From positions 124,001 through 188,000 of the forward strand of contig NZ_JAVFCB010000004.1 in the NCBI RefSeq assembly GCF_030865425.1: DNA of 64,000 nt, in the 5' to 3' direction. The position numbers were made by a program, and so were the translations under genes. Below the pieces are notes generated by a model. It was not told the DNA's origin. It did no database searches and saw only the letters and a list, made by a program, of their open reading frames with translations. Positions 1 to 9,735 of the stretch are shown here, piece by piece; within the stretch, counting starts at the first letter, position 1, and each line of letters begins with the position of its first letter. Source of the DNA: Microbacterium capsulatum. Lineage in GTDB: Bacteria > Actinomycetota > Actinomycetes > Actinomycetales > Microbacteriaceae.

Positions 1-3000
1 CGCCTTCACGATGCGCTGCGGGGAGACGGGCTGGGCGGTGCCGAGGCGCTGCGCGAACAGGCTGACCCGGTACTCCTCGAGCAGCCAGCGCACCTCGACG
101 AGCTTCGCCGGGGCGCCGCGGTCGATGGGGATCGTCCCGCCGGCGTCGCCGTAGGCCTGCGCCATCCGCTCGAACTCGGTCATCCGGGTGCGGTCCTTGC
201 CGGGCGCGTCCGCGAGCGTGCGCAGGCGATCCAGGATCCCCTCGAGGTAGCGCGGGTAGTGCGCGAGCCGGTCCGCCCCGGCGTGGGAGATGAACCCGGC
301 CGGCAGCAGGCCGGCGAGCTGGCCGCGGATGTCGTTCAGCGGGCCGAGCAGCGCGAGCGAGTTCTGCCCCTTCATCGCCCGCTCCACGTCGCGCGACTTC
401 GCGAGGACCTTCGACACCAGCGACACGAGCGCGAACAGCTCGTCCACGACGACCGCGGAGACGCCGTCGCGAACCCGCGCGAACTCCGCCTCGGAGCGGA
501 CGATGCCGGATCCCGCGGTCAGCCGGTCGATCGCCGCGCGCGCCACGGCGGCCCGGGCGTCCTCGATGAGCGCCGCGACCGTCGGATACGGCGAGGCGGC
601 GAGCGCCAGCTTCTCGGGGCTGGTCAGGTGCTCCTGCACGTAGGAGGCGGGGGAGGGGATCCCCAGCAGCACGAGGCGGAGCACGCCGTCGCGGGTCGCC
701 GCGAGGGCGGTCTCGGCCGTCGCCTCGACGCGCAAGGAGACGGTCTTGCCCTGATCCACCAGGGCGGGATAGCCGCGCACGACGCCGCCGGCGACCCGGG
801 TGTCGAGCACCTCGGGCAGGTCGCCGACATCCCACGTGGTGAGGCCGTCGCGCTCGGTCGGCTGTCGGTCGTTGAGCGAGGCCGGCGAAGCCGACCGAGA
901 CGAAACGCGGATGTCCGCGAGCCGCCGGCGTTTCGTCTCAGTCGCGCTGCGCGCATCCTCGCTCAACGACCCCACGGGCGCCCGACCGATCGATCGCGCC
1001 ACGCTCGCCCGCGACCGATCCGCCAGCTCCGTCTGCAGCACGCCGAGATCCCGTCCGGATCCGACGACCCGTCCGCGCTCGTCGACGGCGCGGAAGTTCA
1101 TCCGCAGGTGCGCGGGGACGCGCTCCATGTCGAAGTCCGCCTCCGTCACCTTCTGGTTCGCGAGGGGCTGGATGAGCCGGGCGAGGGCCTCGCGCAGGCT
1201 CCGCGACGGCAGGCCGCCGTGCGCCTCCGGACCGTCCGCGGCGAGCTCGGCGCCGAATTTGTCGGCCCAGTCCGCGGCGGGCACGACGTGCCGGCGGATC
1301 GCCTTCGGCAGTGCGCGCAGCAGCGCCGTGACGAGTTCGGCGCGCAGGCCCGGCACCTGCCAGTCGAAGCCCGTGTCGCGCACCTGCTGCAGCAGCGCGA
1401 GCGGGATCACCGCGCTCACGCCGTCGTCGGCCGCGCCCGGTTCGAACCGGTAGGCGAGGCCGAGCACCTGGTCGGCCTGGGCCCACCGCGTCGGGAAGTC
1501 CTGCTGGTCCGCGCGGTCGGCGTCGTCGAGCAGGTCGCCCTCGCGCATCACGAGCAGCTTCGGCGTCTTCGCGAGCGCGTCGCGCCACCATGCCTCGAAC
1601 GACCGCACGTCGAAGACGTCGGCGGGGATCCGCTGGTCGTAGAAGCGGAACACGGCCTCGTCGCCGACGAGGATGTCGCGGCGGCGCTCGCGCTCCTCCA
1701 GCTTCTCCAGGCGCTTGCGCAGCTCGGCGTTGCTGCGCCAGAACGCCGACACCCGCTTGTCGATCCGGGACGGATCCCACTCGCCCTCGACGAGCGCATG
1801 CCGCAGGAACAGCTCTCGTGCGGACGGGCGGTCGATCCGGGCGAACTGCACGCGCCGGCGCGGCACGATCTCGACGCCGAAGAGCGTCACCTTCTCGAAC
1901 GCGACGGCCGCTCCGGCCTCCTTGGACCAGTGCGGCTCCGACACCTGGCGCTTCGCGAGGTCGCCGGCGAGCGCCTCGGCCCAGGCCGGATCGATCGCCG
2001 CGGCCGTGCGTGCGAAGGTGCGCGAGGTCTCCACGATCTCGGCGGCCATGACCGCCTGAGGAGTCTTCTTCCGCAGCGCGGATCCGGGGAAGAGGGAGAA
2101 CCGGATCCCGCGGGCTCCGCGGTACTCGGCGATCCTGCGCTTCGGATCCCTCCCCTTGGCCGGCGGGCCCTTGGTCGCGTTGCGCTCGTCGAGCACGCCG
2201 ATCTGGGAGAGGAGCCCGGCGAGCAGGGCGCGGTGGATGGCGGCGGGGTCGGCGGCGGTCTCGGTCTCCGCCTTCCCCGTCTTCACCAGCGTGCGCAGCT
2301 GGCGGTGCACGTCGAACCATTCGCGCACCCGCACGTAGTTCAGGTGCTCGGCGCGGCAGAGCCGGCGGAACGCGCTCGAGCCGAGCTCGCGCTGCTGCTC
2401 ACGCAGGTGGATCCAGAGGTTCAGGATCGAGAGGAAGTCGCTCGTCGGGTCCGCGAACCGGGCGTGCATCCGCTCGGCCTCGTCCCGCACGCCCTGCGGC
2501 GCGTCGGCGGAGGGACGCTCGCGGACGTCCTGGATCGACAGCCCGGCGACGATCGCCAGCACGGGCCCTGGCACACCGGCCTTGACCGACTCGACGAGCA
2601 TGCGGGCGAAGCGCGGGTCGATCGGCATGCGCGAGATGTCCCGGCCGATCCGGGTGAGCCGCGGGGCCTCGGCCGCGGTGCGGCCGGCCTGCACCGCCCC
2701 GAGCTCGGTGAGCAGATCGATCGCGGACTTCACGTCCCGCGAGCCCGGGGGAGTGAGGAACGGGAACTCGGCGATGTCGCCGAAGCCCAGGCTGAGCATC
2801 TGCAGCACGACCGCGGCGAGCGAGGTGCGCAGGATCTCGGGCTCGGTGAACTCGGGCCGCTTGTCGTAGTCGTCCTCGGCGTAGAGCCGGATCGCGATGC
2901 CGGCGCTCGTACGGCCGGCGCGGCCGGAGCGCTGGTTCGCGGACGCCTGCGACACCGCCTCGATCGGCAGCTGCTGGACCTTGGAGCGGTTGCTGTACCG

Positions 3001-4023
3001 GGAGATGCGGGCCGTGCCGGTGTCGATCACGTACTTGATGCCGGGCACGGTGAGGCTGGTCTCGGCGACGTTCGTGGCGAGGATCACCCGGCGCCGCACC
3101 CCCGCGACGGCGGACGGCTCGAACACCCGGTGCTGCTCCGCGGCGGACAGCCGCCCGTACAGAGGAAGGACCTCGACGGGAGAGGTCTGCGATCGGAAGG
3201 CGCCGCGCACGGCGTCGGCGGCGTCGCGGATCTCGGCCTCGCCGGGGAGGAACACGAGCACGTCGCCGCGCTCCTCGCGGTCGAGCTCGCGCAGCGCCCG
3301 GACGATCGCGGAGACCTCGTCCTCGGGGTCGGCGGATCCGCGGGCCGAACTCAGTCGATCCGCCGCCTTCGGGTGCGGAGCGGCGGAATCGGCGTCAACC
3401 GACTGAGTTTCGTCCGGATCCACGAGCGGCCGGTACCGGATCTCGACGGGATACGTCCGCCCCGAGACCTCGATCACGGGCGCGGGCTCGCCGTCGCGAT
3501 CCGCGAAGTGCTTCGCGAAGCTCTCCGGATCGATGGTCGCGGAGGTGATGATCACCTTCAGATCCGGCCGCTCGGGCAGGATCCGGTGCAGGTAGCCGAG
3601 CAGGAAGTCGACGTTGAGCGAGCGCTCGTGCGCCTCGTCGATGATGATCGTGTCGTAACGGCGCAGCAGCCGGTCGCGGTGGATCTCGTTGAGCAGGATC
3701 CCGTCGGTCATCAGCGCGATCCGGGTCTCGTCGGAGACCTGGTCGGTGAAACGGACCTTGTACCCGACGAGCCCGCCGAGGGGGACCCGCAGCTCCTCGG
3801 CCACGCGCTCGGCGATCGTGCGCGCGGCCAGACGCCGCGGCTGGGTGTGCGCGATCCGCTCCCGGCCCAGCTCGAGGCAGATCTTCGGCAGCTGGGTGGT
3901 CTTGCCGGAGCCGGTGGCGCCCGCGACGACGACGACCTGGTGGTCGCGGATCGCGGCGGCGATCTCCTCGCGCGCCGCGCTGACCGGCAGCTCCGGCGGA
4001 TAGGAGATCAGGGGCGCAGACAT
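1..4023 (-). CDS. hrpA: ATP-dependent RNA helicase HrpA (DEAH box), 3' end beyond window
   Basis: DEAH-box RNA helicase of the HrpA family, expected to remodel structured RNA or stalled ribosomes in the cytoplasm. The N-terminus carries the Walker A motif GATGSGKTTQ (about residues 34-43) and the motif II IDEAHERS (around 3622-3655), followed by the helicase C-terminal, HA2, OB-fold and long HrpA-specific C-terminal parts. 1,341 codons are visible, close to the usual ~1,300 residues, so only a few codons are missing past base 1. ATG at 4023 is chosen because the protein begins directly before the helicase core and a TAGGCT -10 box lies 8 bases upstream. Odd points: two palindromic repeats are read through in frame, giving a low-complexity insert near residues 1017-1053 and another near 205-225. 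The gene starts just next to a repeat array and appears to stand alone. Confidence 0.93.
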   Translation of the reverse strand, partial: MSAPLISYPPELPVSAAREEIAAAIRDHQVVVVAGATGSGKTTQLPKICLELGRERIAHTQPRRLAARTIAERVAEELRVPLGGLVGYKVRFTDQVSDETRIALMTDGILLNEIHRDRLLRRYDTIIIDEAHERSLNVDFLLGYLHRILPERPDLKVIITSATIDPESFAKHFADRDGEPAPVIEVSGRTYPVEIRYRPLVDPDETQSVDADSAAPHPKAADRLSSARGSADPEDEVSAIVRALRELDREERGDVLVFLPGEAEIRDAADAVRGAFRSQTSPVEVLPLYGRLSAAEQHRVFEPSAVAGVRRRVILATNVAETSLTVPGIKYVIDTGTARISRYSNRSKVQQLPIEAVSQASANQRSGRAGRTSAGIAIRLYAEDDYDKRPEFTEPEILRTSLAAVVLQMLSLGFGDIAEFPFLTPPGSRDVKSAIDLLTELGAVQAGRTAAEAPRLTRIGRDISRMPIDPRFARMLVESVKAGVPGPVLAIVAGLSIQDVRERPSADAPQGVRDEAERMHARFADPTSDFLSILNLWIHLREQQRELGSSAFRRLCRAEHLNYVRVREWFDVHRQLRTLVKTGKAETETAADPAAIHRALLAGLLSQIGVLDERNATKGPPAKGRDPKRRIAEYRGARGIRFSLFPGSALRKKTPQAVMAAEIVETSRTFARTAAAIDPAWAEALAGDLAKRQVSEPHWSKEAGAAVAFEKVTLFGVEIVPRRRVQFARIDRPSARELFLRHALVEGEWDPSRIDKRVSAFWRSNAELRKRLEKLEERERRRDILVGDEAVFRFYDQRIPADVFDVRSFEAWWRDALAKTPKLLVMREGDLLDDADRADQQDFPTRWAQADQVLGLAYRFEPGAADDGVSAVIPLALLQQVRDTGFDWQVPGLRAELVTALLRALPKAIRRHVVPAADWADKFGAELAADGPEAHGGLPSRSLREALARLIQPLANQKVTEADFDMERVPAHLRMNFRAVDERGRVVGSGRDLGVLQTELADRSRASVARSIGRAPVGSLSEDARSATETKRRRLADIRVSSRSASPASLNDRQPTERDGLTTWDVGDLPEVLDTRVAGGVVRGYPALVDQGKTVSLRVEATAETALAATRDGVLRLVLLGIPSPASYVQEHLTSPEKLALAASPYPTVAALIEDARAAVARAAIDRLTAGSGIVRSEAEFARVRDGVSAVVVDELFALVSLVSKVLAKSRDVERAMKGQNSLALLGPLNDIRGQLAGLLPAGFISHAGADRLAHYPRYLEGILDRLRTLADAPGKDRTRMTEFERMAQAYGDAGGTIPIDRGAPAKLVEVRWLLEEYRVSLFAQRLGTAQPVSPQRIVKA
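867..971. repeat. Palindromic repeat element inside hrpA
   Basis: An imperfect 105-bp inverted repeat with perfect 15-bp ends, GGTCGTTGAGCGAGG and its complement, plus an inner perfect 12-bp pair GAGACGAAACGC / GCGTTTCGTCTC. It shares these words with the intergenic array at 4065-4262, so it is a copy of the same small element. It is in frame in hrpA and adds a Ser/Arg/Ala-rich peptide without a stop codon. Confidence 0.85.
3348..3409. repeat. Second palindrome inside hrpA (ACTCAGTCG type)
   Basis: A 62-bp inverted repeat: AACTCAGTCG at 3348-3357 pairs with CGACTGAGTT at 3400-3409, and TCCGCCGC at 3359-3366 pairs with GCGGCGGA at 3380-3387. The sequence differs from the GTTGAGCGAG family. 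It is in frame and encodes an Asp/Ser/Ala-rich linker between the two helicase lobes of HrpA, at about residues 205-225. Confidence 0.7.
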
Positions 4024-4031
4024 AGCCCTCC

Positions 4032-4037
4032 AGCCTA
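4032..4037 (-). promoter_or_regulatory. -10 box of hrpA
   Basis: TAGGCT read on the minus strand, 8 bases before the hrpA ATG. The same box at nearly the same distance precedes several other genes in this window, which suggests a leaderless or nearly leaderless transcript. GGAGGG also lies in the spacer and could act as a ribosome binding site. No clear -35 box was seen. Confidence 0.45.
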
Positions 4038-4064
4038 ACGCGCCGCAGGCAGCCACCTCATCGG

Positions 4065-4262
4065 GGTCGTTGAGCGAGGAGCGATCGGGGTCGTTGAGCG
4101 AGGAGCGCAGCGACGAGACGAAACGCGGTTCCCCGCAGGAAACCGCGTTTCGTCTCGCTCCGCTCGCTCAACGACCGAGAACGGACCGCGTTTCGTCTCG
4201 CTCCGCTCGCTCAACGACCGAGAACGGACCGCGTTCCGCTCGCTCCGCTCGCTCGACGACCC
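4065..4262. repeat. Array of GTTGAGCGAG / GACGAAACGC palindromic elements
   Basis: Nearly the whole hrpA-SDR intergenic space. Two left ends GGTCGTTGAGCGAGG occur at 4065 and 4089. They are followed by GAGACGAAACGCGG, then three right-end units beginning CCGCGTTTCGTCTCGC with a 43-bp period (4143, 4186, 4229), the last one degenerate. The left and right units are reverse complements, so the DNA can fold into a large hairpin. The words match the copy inside hrpA. It probably also separates the two minus-strand genes transcriptionally. Confidence 0.9.
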
Positions 4263-4277
4263 CCGAAGGGCGTCGGC

Positions 4278-5063
4278 TCAGAAGTGCGTGCCGCCGTCGA
4301 TGCGCACCTCGGTGCCGGTGATGAACTTCCCGTCGGCGCTCGCGAGCATCGCCACCACGCCGGCGACCGACTCGGGGCCGGCGAAGCCCTGGCCGATGGC
4401 CGGGGCGAGCTTCATGAACAGGCTCATGTCGGCGTCCTCGGGAAGGCCCGGGCCCTGGCTCTGCTTGCTCTGGCCGGATCCGTCGGTCATGCCCGACGAG
4501 ATCGAGCCCGGCTGCACGGAGGTGAAGCGGATGCCCTGCTTGGCGTACTCGGCCGCCAGCGCGTGGGTCATCGACTGCACGCCGCCCTTGCTCGCGGCGT
4601 ACGCGGCCATGTACGGGTGCGCGAACATCGCCGACGTCGAGCTGAAGTTCACGACGGCGGAGTCGGTGCCCTCGAGGAGCGCGGGGATCGCCTCGCGGAT
4701 CATGAGGAAGGTGCCGACCAGGTTGACCTGGATGACCTGCTGGAACTGCTCGAGCGTGGTCTGGTGGGTGTGCGAGGAGCGCAGGATGCCGGCGGCGTTG
4801 ACCAGCACGTCGAGCCCGCCCAGGGCTTCGACCGCGGCGGCGACGCCGGAGCGGACCGACGCCTCGTCGCCGATGTTGACCTCGACCGTGGTGAGGCGTT
4901 CGGCGGCGTCGCCGGCCTTGGCGACGGTGTCCGCGAGGCCCGCGGCGCTCACGTCGGCGGCGACGACGCGGCCGCCCTCGGCGAGCATGCGCAGAACCGT
5001 GGCCTGACCGATGCCCGATCCGCCTCCGGTGACCAGCGCGCGGCGTCCTTCGTAGCGGTTCAT
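4278..5063 (-). CDS. SDR-family NAD(P)-dependent oxidoreductase
   Basis: Classical short-chain dehydrogenase/reductase of 261 residues. The cofactor motif TGGGSGIG is at residues 12-19, NNAG-like VNAAG near 88-92, and the catalytic Ser142-Tyr155-Lys159 set sits in the usual spacing (YAASK). The C-terminal GTEVRIDGG is typical of the family. The substrate cannot be told from sequence. The start is set at ATG 5063 because GGAAGG lies 6-11 bases upstream; a longer reading from 5126 would run through the divergent promoter. It is divergent from a TetR regulator, with a palindrome between the two that fits repression of this gene by that regulator. Confidence 0.9.
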   Translation of the reverse strand: MNRYEGRRALVTGGGSGIGQATVLRMLAEGGRVVAADVSAAGLADTVAKAGDAAERLTTVEVNIGDEASVRSGVAAAVEALGGLDVLVNAAGILRSSHTHQTTLEQFQQVIQVNLVGTFLMIREAIPALLEGTDSAVVNFSSTSAMFAHPYMAAYAASKGGVQSMTHALAAEYAKQGIRFTSVQPGSISSGMTDGSGQSKQSQGPGLPEDADMSLFMKLAPAIGQGFAGPESVAGVVAMLASADGKFITGTEVRIDGGTHF

Positions 5064-5097
5064 GTGGAATCCTTCCAGATGTCGGTGTCGTGTCAGA

Positions 5098-5114
5098 ATG
5101 GCACGGCATGCCAT
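5098..5114. promoter_or_regulatory. Candidate TetR operator over the SDR promoter
   Basis: ATGGCACGGCATGCCAT is a palindrome with 6-bp arms (ATGGCA/TGCCAT). It lies between a GTGACA-like -35 and an ATTCTG-like -10 on the minus strand (17-base spacing), upstream of the SDR gene. A site inside the promoter next to a divergent tetR gene is the usual arrangement for repression. Binding is inferred. Confidence 0.5.
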
Positions 5115-5133
5115 ATTGTCACTCAACGCGTGA

Positions 5134-6621
<1,488 letters not shown>

Positions 6622-6643
6622 CGCCGAGGGGCGTGCCCCGGCG

Positions 6644-6649
6644 TAGCGT
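6644..6649 (+). promoter_or_regulatory. -10 box of DUF255 gene, leaderless type
   Basis: TAGCGT followed by 6 bases and the ATG at 6656. It matches the recurrent TANNNT-N6/8-start arrangement of this window. Confidence 0.45.
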
Positions 6650-6655
6650 GAACGC

Positions 6656-8425
6656 ATGAGCAATCGCCTCGCCGGGACCGGGAGTCCGTACCTGCGCGCG
6701 CATGCCGACAACCCCGTGGACTGGTATCCGTGGGGGCCGGAGGCGTTCGCCGAGGCGCGGCGGCGCGACGTGCCGATGCTCATCTCGATCGGCTATTCGA
6801 CCTGCCACTGGTGCCACGTGATGGCCAGGGAGTCGTTCTCGGATCCGGTGACCGCCGAGGCGCTGAACGCCGGATTCGTGGCGGTCAAGGTCGACCGCGA
6901 GGAGCATCCTGACGTCGATGCCGCGTACATGGCGGCCGCCTCCGCGTTCAGCCGCGATCTGGGCTGGCCGCTCACCGTGTTCGCGACACCGGAGGGCCTG
7001 GCCTTCCATGCCGGCACCTACTTCCCGCCGTTCGCCCGCGGCGGCATGCCCTCGTTCCGCACGGTGCTCGACGCCGTCCAGGAGGCGTGGACCGAGCGCC
7101 GCGACCAGGTGGACGCGCAGGCCGCGGACGTGGCCGATGCGCTCACCGCGGCCTCCGGGACCGGCGGATCCGCCCTGCCGTCGGAGGACGTGCTCGCCGA
7201 CGCGGCCGAGCGGATCGCCGCGCGCGAGGATCGCACGTTCGGCGGCTTCGGCGGCGCCCCGAAGTTCCCCGTCGCCACCACCCTGCGATTCCTGCAGGCG
7301 AGCGGTCGCACCGACGTGGTCGACCGCGCGCTGGACGCGATGGCCGCCTCCGAGCTGCGCGACGAGGACGGCGGCTTCTTCCGGTACGCGACGCAGCGGA
7401 ACTGGACCGTGCCGCACTACGAGCGGATGCTGACCGACAACGCCCAGCTGCTCGAGGTCGCGCTCGACGCCGGCAGGAACGACGTCGTCCGCGGCGTCGC
7501 GCGCTTCCTCGTCGACGTGCTGCGCCGGCCCGGGGGCGGCTTCGGCGCGGCGCAGGACTCGGAGTCGTGGATCGACGGCGCGCGCAGCGAGGGCGGCTTC
7601 TACCAGCGGCCGGTGGCCGAGCGCGAAGGGCTCGAGCCGCCCGCCGTGGACGGCAAGGTCATCACGGGCTGGAACGGTCTCGCGATCGGCGCCCTCGCCC
7701 GGGCCGGCGCGGCACTCGGGCAGCAGGAGTGGATCGATTCGGCGGCGCGGGCGGCCGACGCGGTGCTGGCCGTGAACCGCGACGACGCCGGCGCCCTGGT
7801 CCGCGCCTCGCTCGACGGATCCGCCTCCGCCGCCGTGGCGACGACGGCCGACCTCTCCCTGCTCGCGGACGGGCTGTTCGCCCTCGCCCTCGCGACCGGC
7901 GAATCCGCCTGGGCGACACGGGCGCTCGAGGTGCTCGCCGCCGAGCCCGCCCCGGATCCGGTCCTCGCGGCGCATCCGATCCCGATCGCCGGTGACGACG
8001 GCGACGGCGACCTGCCCTCGGGCGCCGCCGCGCGCGCCGCGGCCTCGCTGACCGCGTGGCGGCTCGGTGTGGCGCAGGAGCACCGCGAACAGGCGGAGGC
8101 GCTGATCGCGGCGCGCACCGGGAGAGCCCTGGAGCACCCGTTCGGCTACGGCGCCCTTCTGCGGGTCGCCCACGGCCTCGCCCGGCCGCCGCGGCAAGTG
8201 GTCGCCGTGACCTCGGAACCGTCCGGAGCGCTCGCGGACGCCGCGCGCCGCGCCGACGCCGACGTGATCGCCGTGGTGAGCCCCGCGCAGGCGCGCGCCT
8301 GGTCCGCCGCCGGATTCATGCTCTTCGACGACCGCGACGGCGTCGACGGCGTCGTGTACGACTGCCGCGGCTTCGTCTGCCGTCTGCCGGTCTCGGAGCC
8401 GGACGCCGTCCCGGTCGCCCGCTGA
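6656..8425 (+). CDS. DUF255 thioredoxin-fold protein (YyaL/SPATA20 family)
   Basis: 589 residues. The N-terminal ~160 residues form the DUF255 thioredoxin-like domain with the family signature NPVDWYPWG and the Cys-x-x-Cys motif CHWC (Cys50, Cys53). The remainder is the (alpha/alpha)-barrel part related to N-acylglucosamine epimerase/glycosidase folds, with the conserved [12 protein letters not shown] segment. The family is widespread, but its reaction is not established; a redox or nucleotide-sugar related role has been suggested for relatives. It is shorter than the ~680 residues common in this family, mainly by a compact C-terminal half. Leaderless start at ATG 6656. Confidence 0.9.
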   Translation: MSNRLAGTGSPYLRAHADNPVDWYPWGPEAFAEARRRDVPMLISIGYSTCHWCHVMARESFSDPVTAEALNAGFVAVKVDREEHPDVDAAYMAAASAFSRDLGWPLTVFATPEGLAFHAGTYFPPFARGGMPSFRTVLDAVQEAWTERRDQVDAQAADVADALTAASGTGGSALPSEDVLADAAERIAAREDRTFGGFGGAPKFPVATTLRFLQASGRTDVVDRALDAMAASELRDEDGGFFRYATQRNWTVPHYERMLTDNAQLLEVALDAGRNDVVRGVARFLVDVLRRPGGGFGAAQDSESWIDGARSEGGFYQRPVAEREGLEPPAVDGKVITGWNGLAIGALARAGAALGQQEWIDSAARAADAVLAVNRDDAGALVRASLDGSASAAVATTADLSLLADGLFALALATGESAWATRALEVLAAEPAPDPVLAAHPIPIAGDDGDGDLPSGAAARAAASLTAWRLGVAQEHREQAEALIAARTGRALEHPFGYGALLRVAHGLARPPRQVVAVTSEPSGALADAARRADADVIAVVSPAQARAWSAAGFMLFDDRDGVDGVVYDCRGFVCRLPVSEPDAVPVAR

Positions 8426-8466
8426 CAGCTCTCCGCCCCCGGTCGCACTGGGCAGATTGCTCAGCG

Positions 8467-8493
8467 ACCGTTCGGGATCCGCCCCCGGACGGT
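8467..8493. terminator. Possible terminator after the DUF255 gene
   Basis: A hairpin with arms ACCGTTCGGG and CCCGGACGGT (one mismatch) and a 7-base loop, 41 bases after the stop. There is no T-tract, which is common for high-GC actinobacterial terminators. Confidence 0.35.
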
Positions 8494-8521
8494 GCGCCGT
8501 GCGCAGTCGACGATGGGCCGT

Positions 8522-8551
8522 TTGTCCATCGGAGCGGGGCGTGCCTAGAGT
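8522..8551 (+). promoter_or_regulatory. Promoter of the aminotransferase-permease-lrp operon
   Basis: TTGTCC (8522-8527), an 18-base spacer and TAGAGT (8546-8551). The 47-base distance to the ATG leaves room for a leader with AAGGA about 11 bases before the start. Confidence 0.5.
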
Positions 8552-8598
8552 GTCGTGACCGCCGGCGACGCCGCCGCCTACGCAAGGACGCACAGACG

Positions 8599-9735
8599 AT
8601 GACCCCTCCCTCCCGGCAGCCCCTGCCGTCCCCCGCGCGACTGGACGCCGTCCCGGCGTATAAGCAGGGGCGCTCCGCCCCGGCCGGGGCCTCGAAGCTC
8701 TCCTCGAACGAGTCCCCGCACCCGCCGCTGCCGTCCGTCGTCGCCGCGATCCAGGACCGTCTCGGATCCATCCACCGCTATCCGCAGATGAGCGCGCCGG
8801 AGATCATCGGCCGCCTCGCCGAGCGCTACCGGGTCGACCCGGAGCAGGTCACCGTCGGCGCCGGATCCGTCGAGCTCGCCGGCCAGCTCATCCACGCCGT
8901 CGCGGCCGAGGGCGACGAGGTGATCTTCGCCTGGCGCTCCTTCGAGGCCTACCCGTCGCTCGTCCGCATCGCCGGCGCGACCCCGGTCATGGTGCCGCTC
9001 GACGCCGAGCACCGGCACGACCTCGAGGCGATGCTCGCCGCGATCACCCCGCGCACCCGGCTCATCTTCGTGTGCAACCCGAACAACCCGACCGGAACCG
9101 TCGTCGGGCCGGAGGAGCTCGAGCGCTTCGTGGCCGCGGTGCCGCGCGACGTGCTCGTGGTGATCGACGAGGCCTACGTGCACTTCGACCAGTCCGACTA
9201 CTTCGACGCGGCGTCGTCCCAGCAGCAGGGCGACCGCGGCGCCGGTCTCGAGCTGTTCCGCCGCTACCCGCACGTGGCCGTGCTGCACACCTTCTCCAAG
9301 GCGTACGGGCTCGCCGGGCTCCGGATCGGCTACGCGATCGCTCCGGCCGAGGTCGCCGCCAACCAGCGCAAGGTGGCCGTGCCGTTCGGCGTCACCGACC
9401 TCGCCCAGGCCGCGGCCGTCGCGTCGCTCGACGCCGAGGACGAGCTCGCCGTGCGCATCGCCGAGGTCGTCGCCCAGCGCGAGCACCTGATCGCGGTCCT
9501 GCACGTCGCGGGCTGGCCGGCCGTGCCCTCCGAGGCCAACTTCGTCTGGGTGCCGGCAGGGGAGCGCTCCATCGAGCTCGACGAGCTCCTGCACGCGGGC
9601 GGTGTCGTGGCCCGCACCTTCCCGGGCGAGGGCGTGCGCATCTCGTCCGGATCCGCCGAGGACATCGCCCGGGTGGCCGCCGCCCTCGGGGTCGACACGC
9701 CCGCCGCCGCCGTCCGCGAGGAGGTCTCCGCATGA
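8599..9735 (+). CDS. Histidinol-phosphate/aromatic amino acid aminotransferase
   Basis: PLP-dependent fold-type I aminotransferase, 378 residues. Visible features are SSNESP near residue 35-40, the CNPNNPTGT loop (159-167), the Asp190 of VIDEAYV that contacts the PLP ring nitrogen, and the Schiff-base Lys234 in TFSKAYGLAGLRIGY. SNESP and the overall layout resemble the actinobacterial aromatic aminotransferases (Pat) split off from HisC. The neighbours (amino acid permease and Lrp-type regulator, joined by start/stop overlaps) point to amino acid uptake and transamination rather than the his operon. The substrate remains open: histidinol-phosphate or phenylalanine/tyrosine. Confidence 0.88.
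   Translation: MTPPSRQPLPSPARLDAVPAYKQGRSAPAGASKLSSNESPHPPLPSVVAAIQDRLGSIHRYPQMSAPEIIGRLAERYRVDPEQVTVGAGSVELAGQLIHAVAAEGDEVIFAWRSFEAYPSLVRIAGATPVMVPLDAEHRHDLEAMLAAITPRTRLIFVCNPNNPTGTVVGPEELERFVAAVPRDVLVVIDEAYVHFDQSDYFDAASSQQQGDRGAGLELFRRYPHVAVLHTFSKAYGLAGLRIGYAIAPAEVAANQRKVAVPFGVTDLAQAAAVASLDAEDELAVRIAEVVAQREHLIAVLHVAGWPAVPSEANFVWVPAGERSIELDELLHAGGVVARTFPGEGVRISSGSAEDIARVAAALGVDTPAAAVREEVSA

Noticed and set aside
259..4038. A 1,259-codon plus-strand open frame across hrpA
   Set aside because: Antisense shadow of hrpA; the minus strand shows Walker A and DEAH motifs and a continuous HrpA protein.
5064..5126. A longer start for the SDR gene at 5126
   Set aside because: It would run through the divergent promoter and palindrome and add residues not seen in SDR proteins; ATG 5063 has a good ribosome binding site.
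8426..8598. tRNA or small RNA gene in the intergenic space
   Set aside because: No cloverleaf or CCA-type end could be drawn; the space is explained by a hairpin and a promoter.
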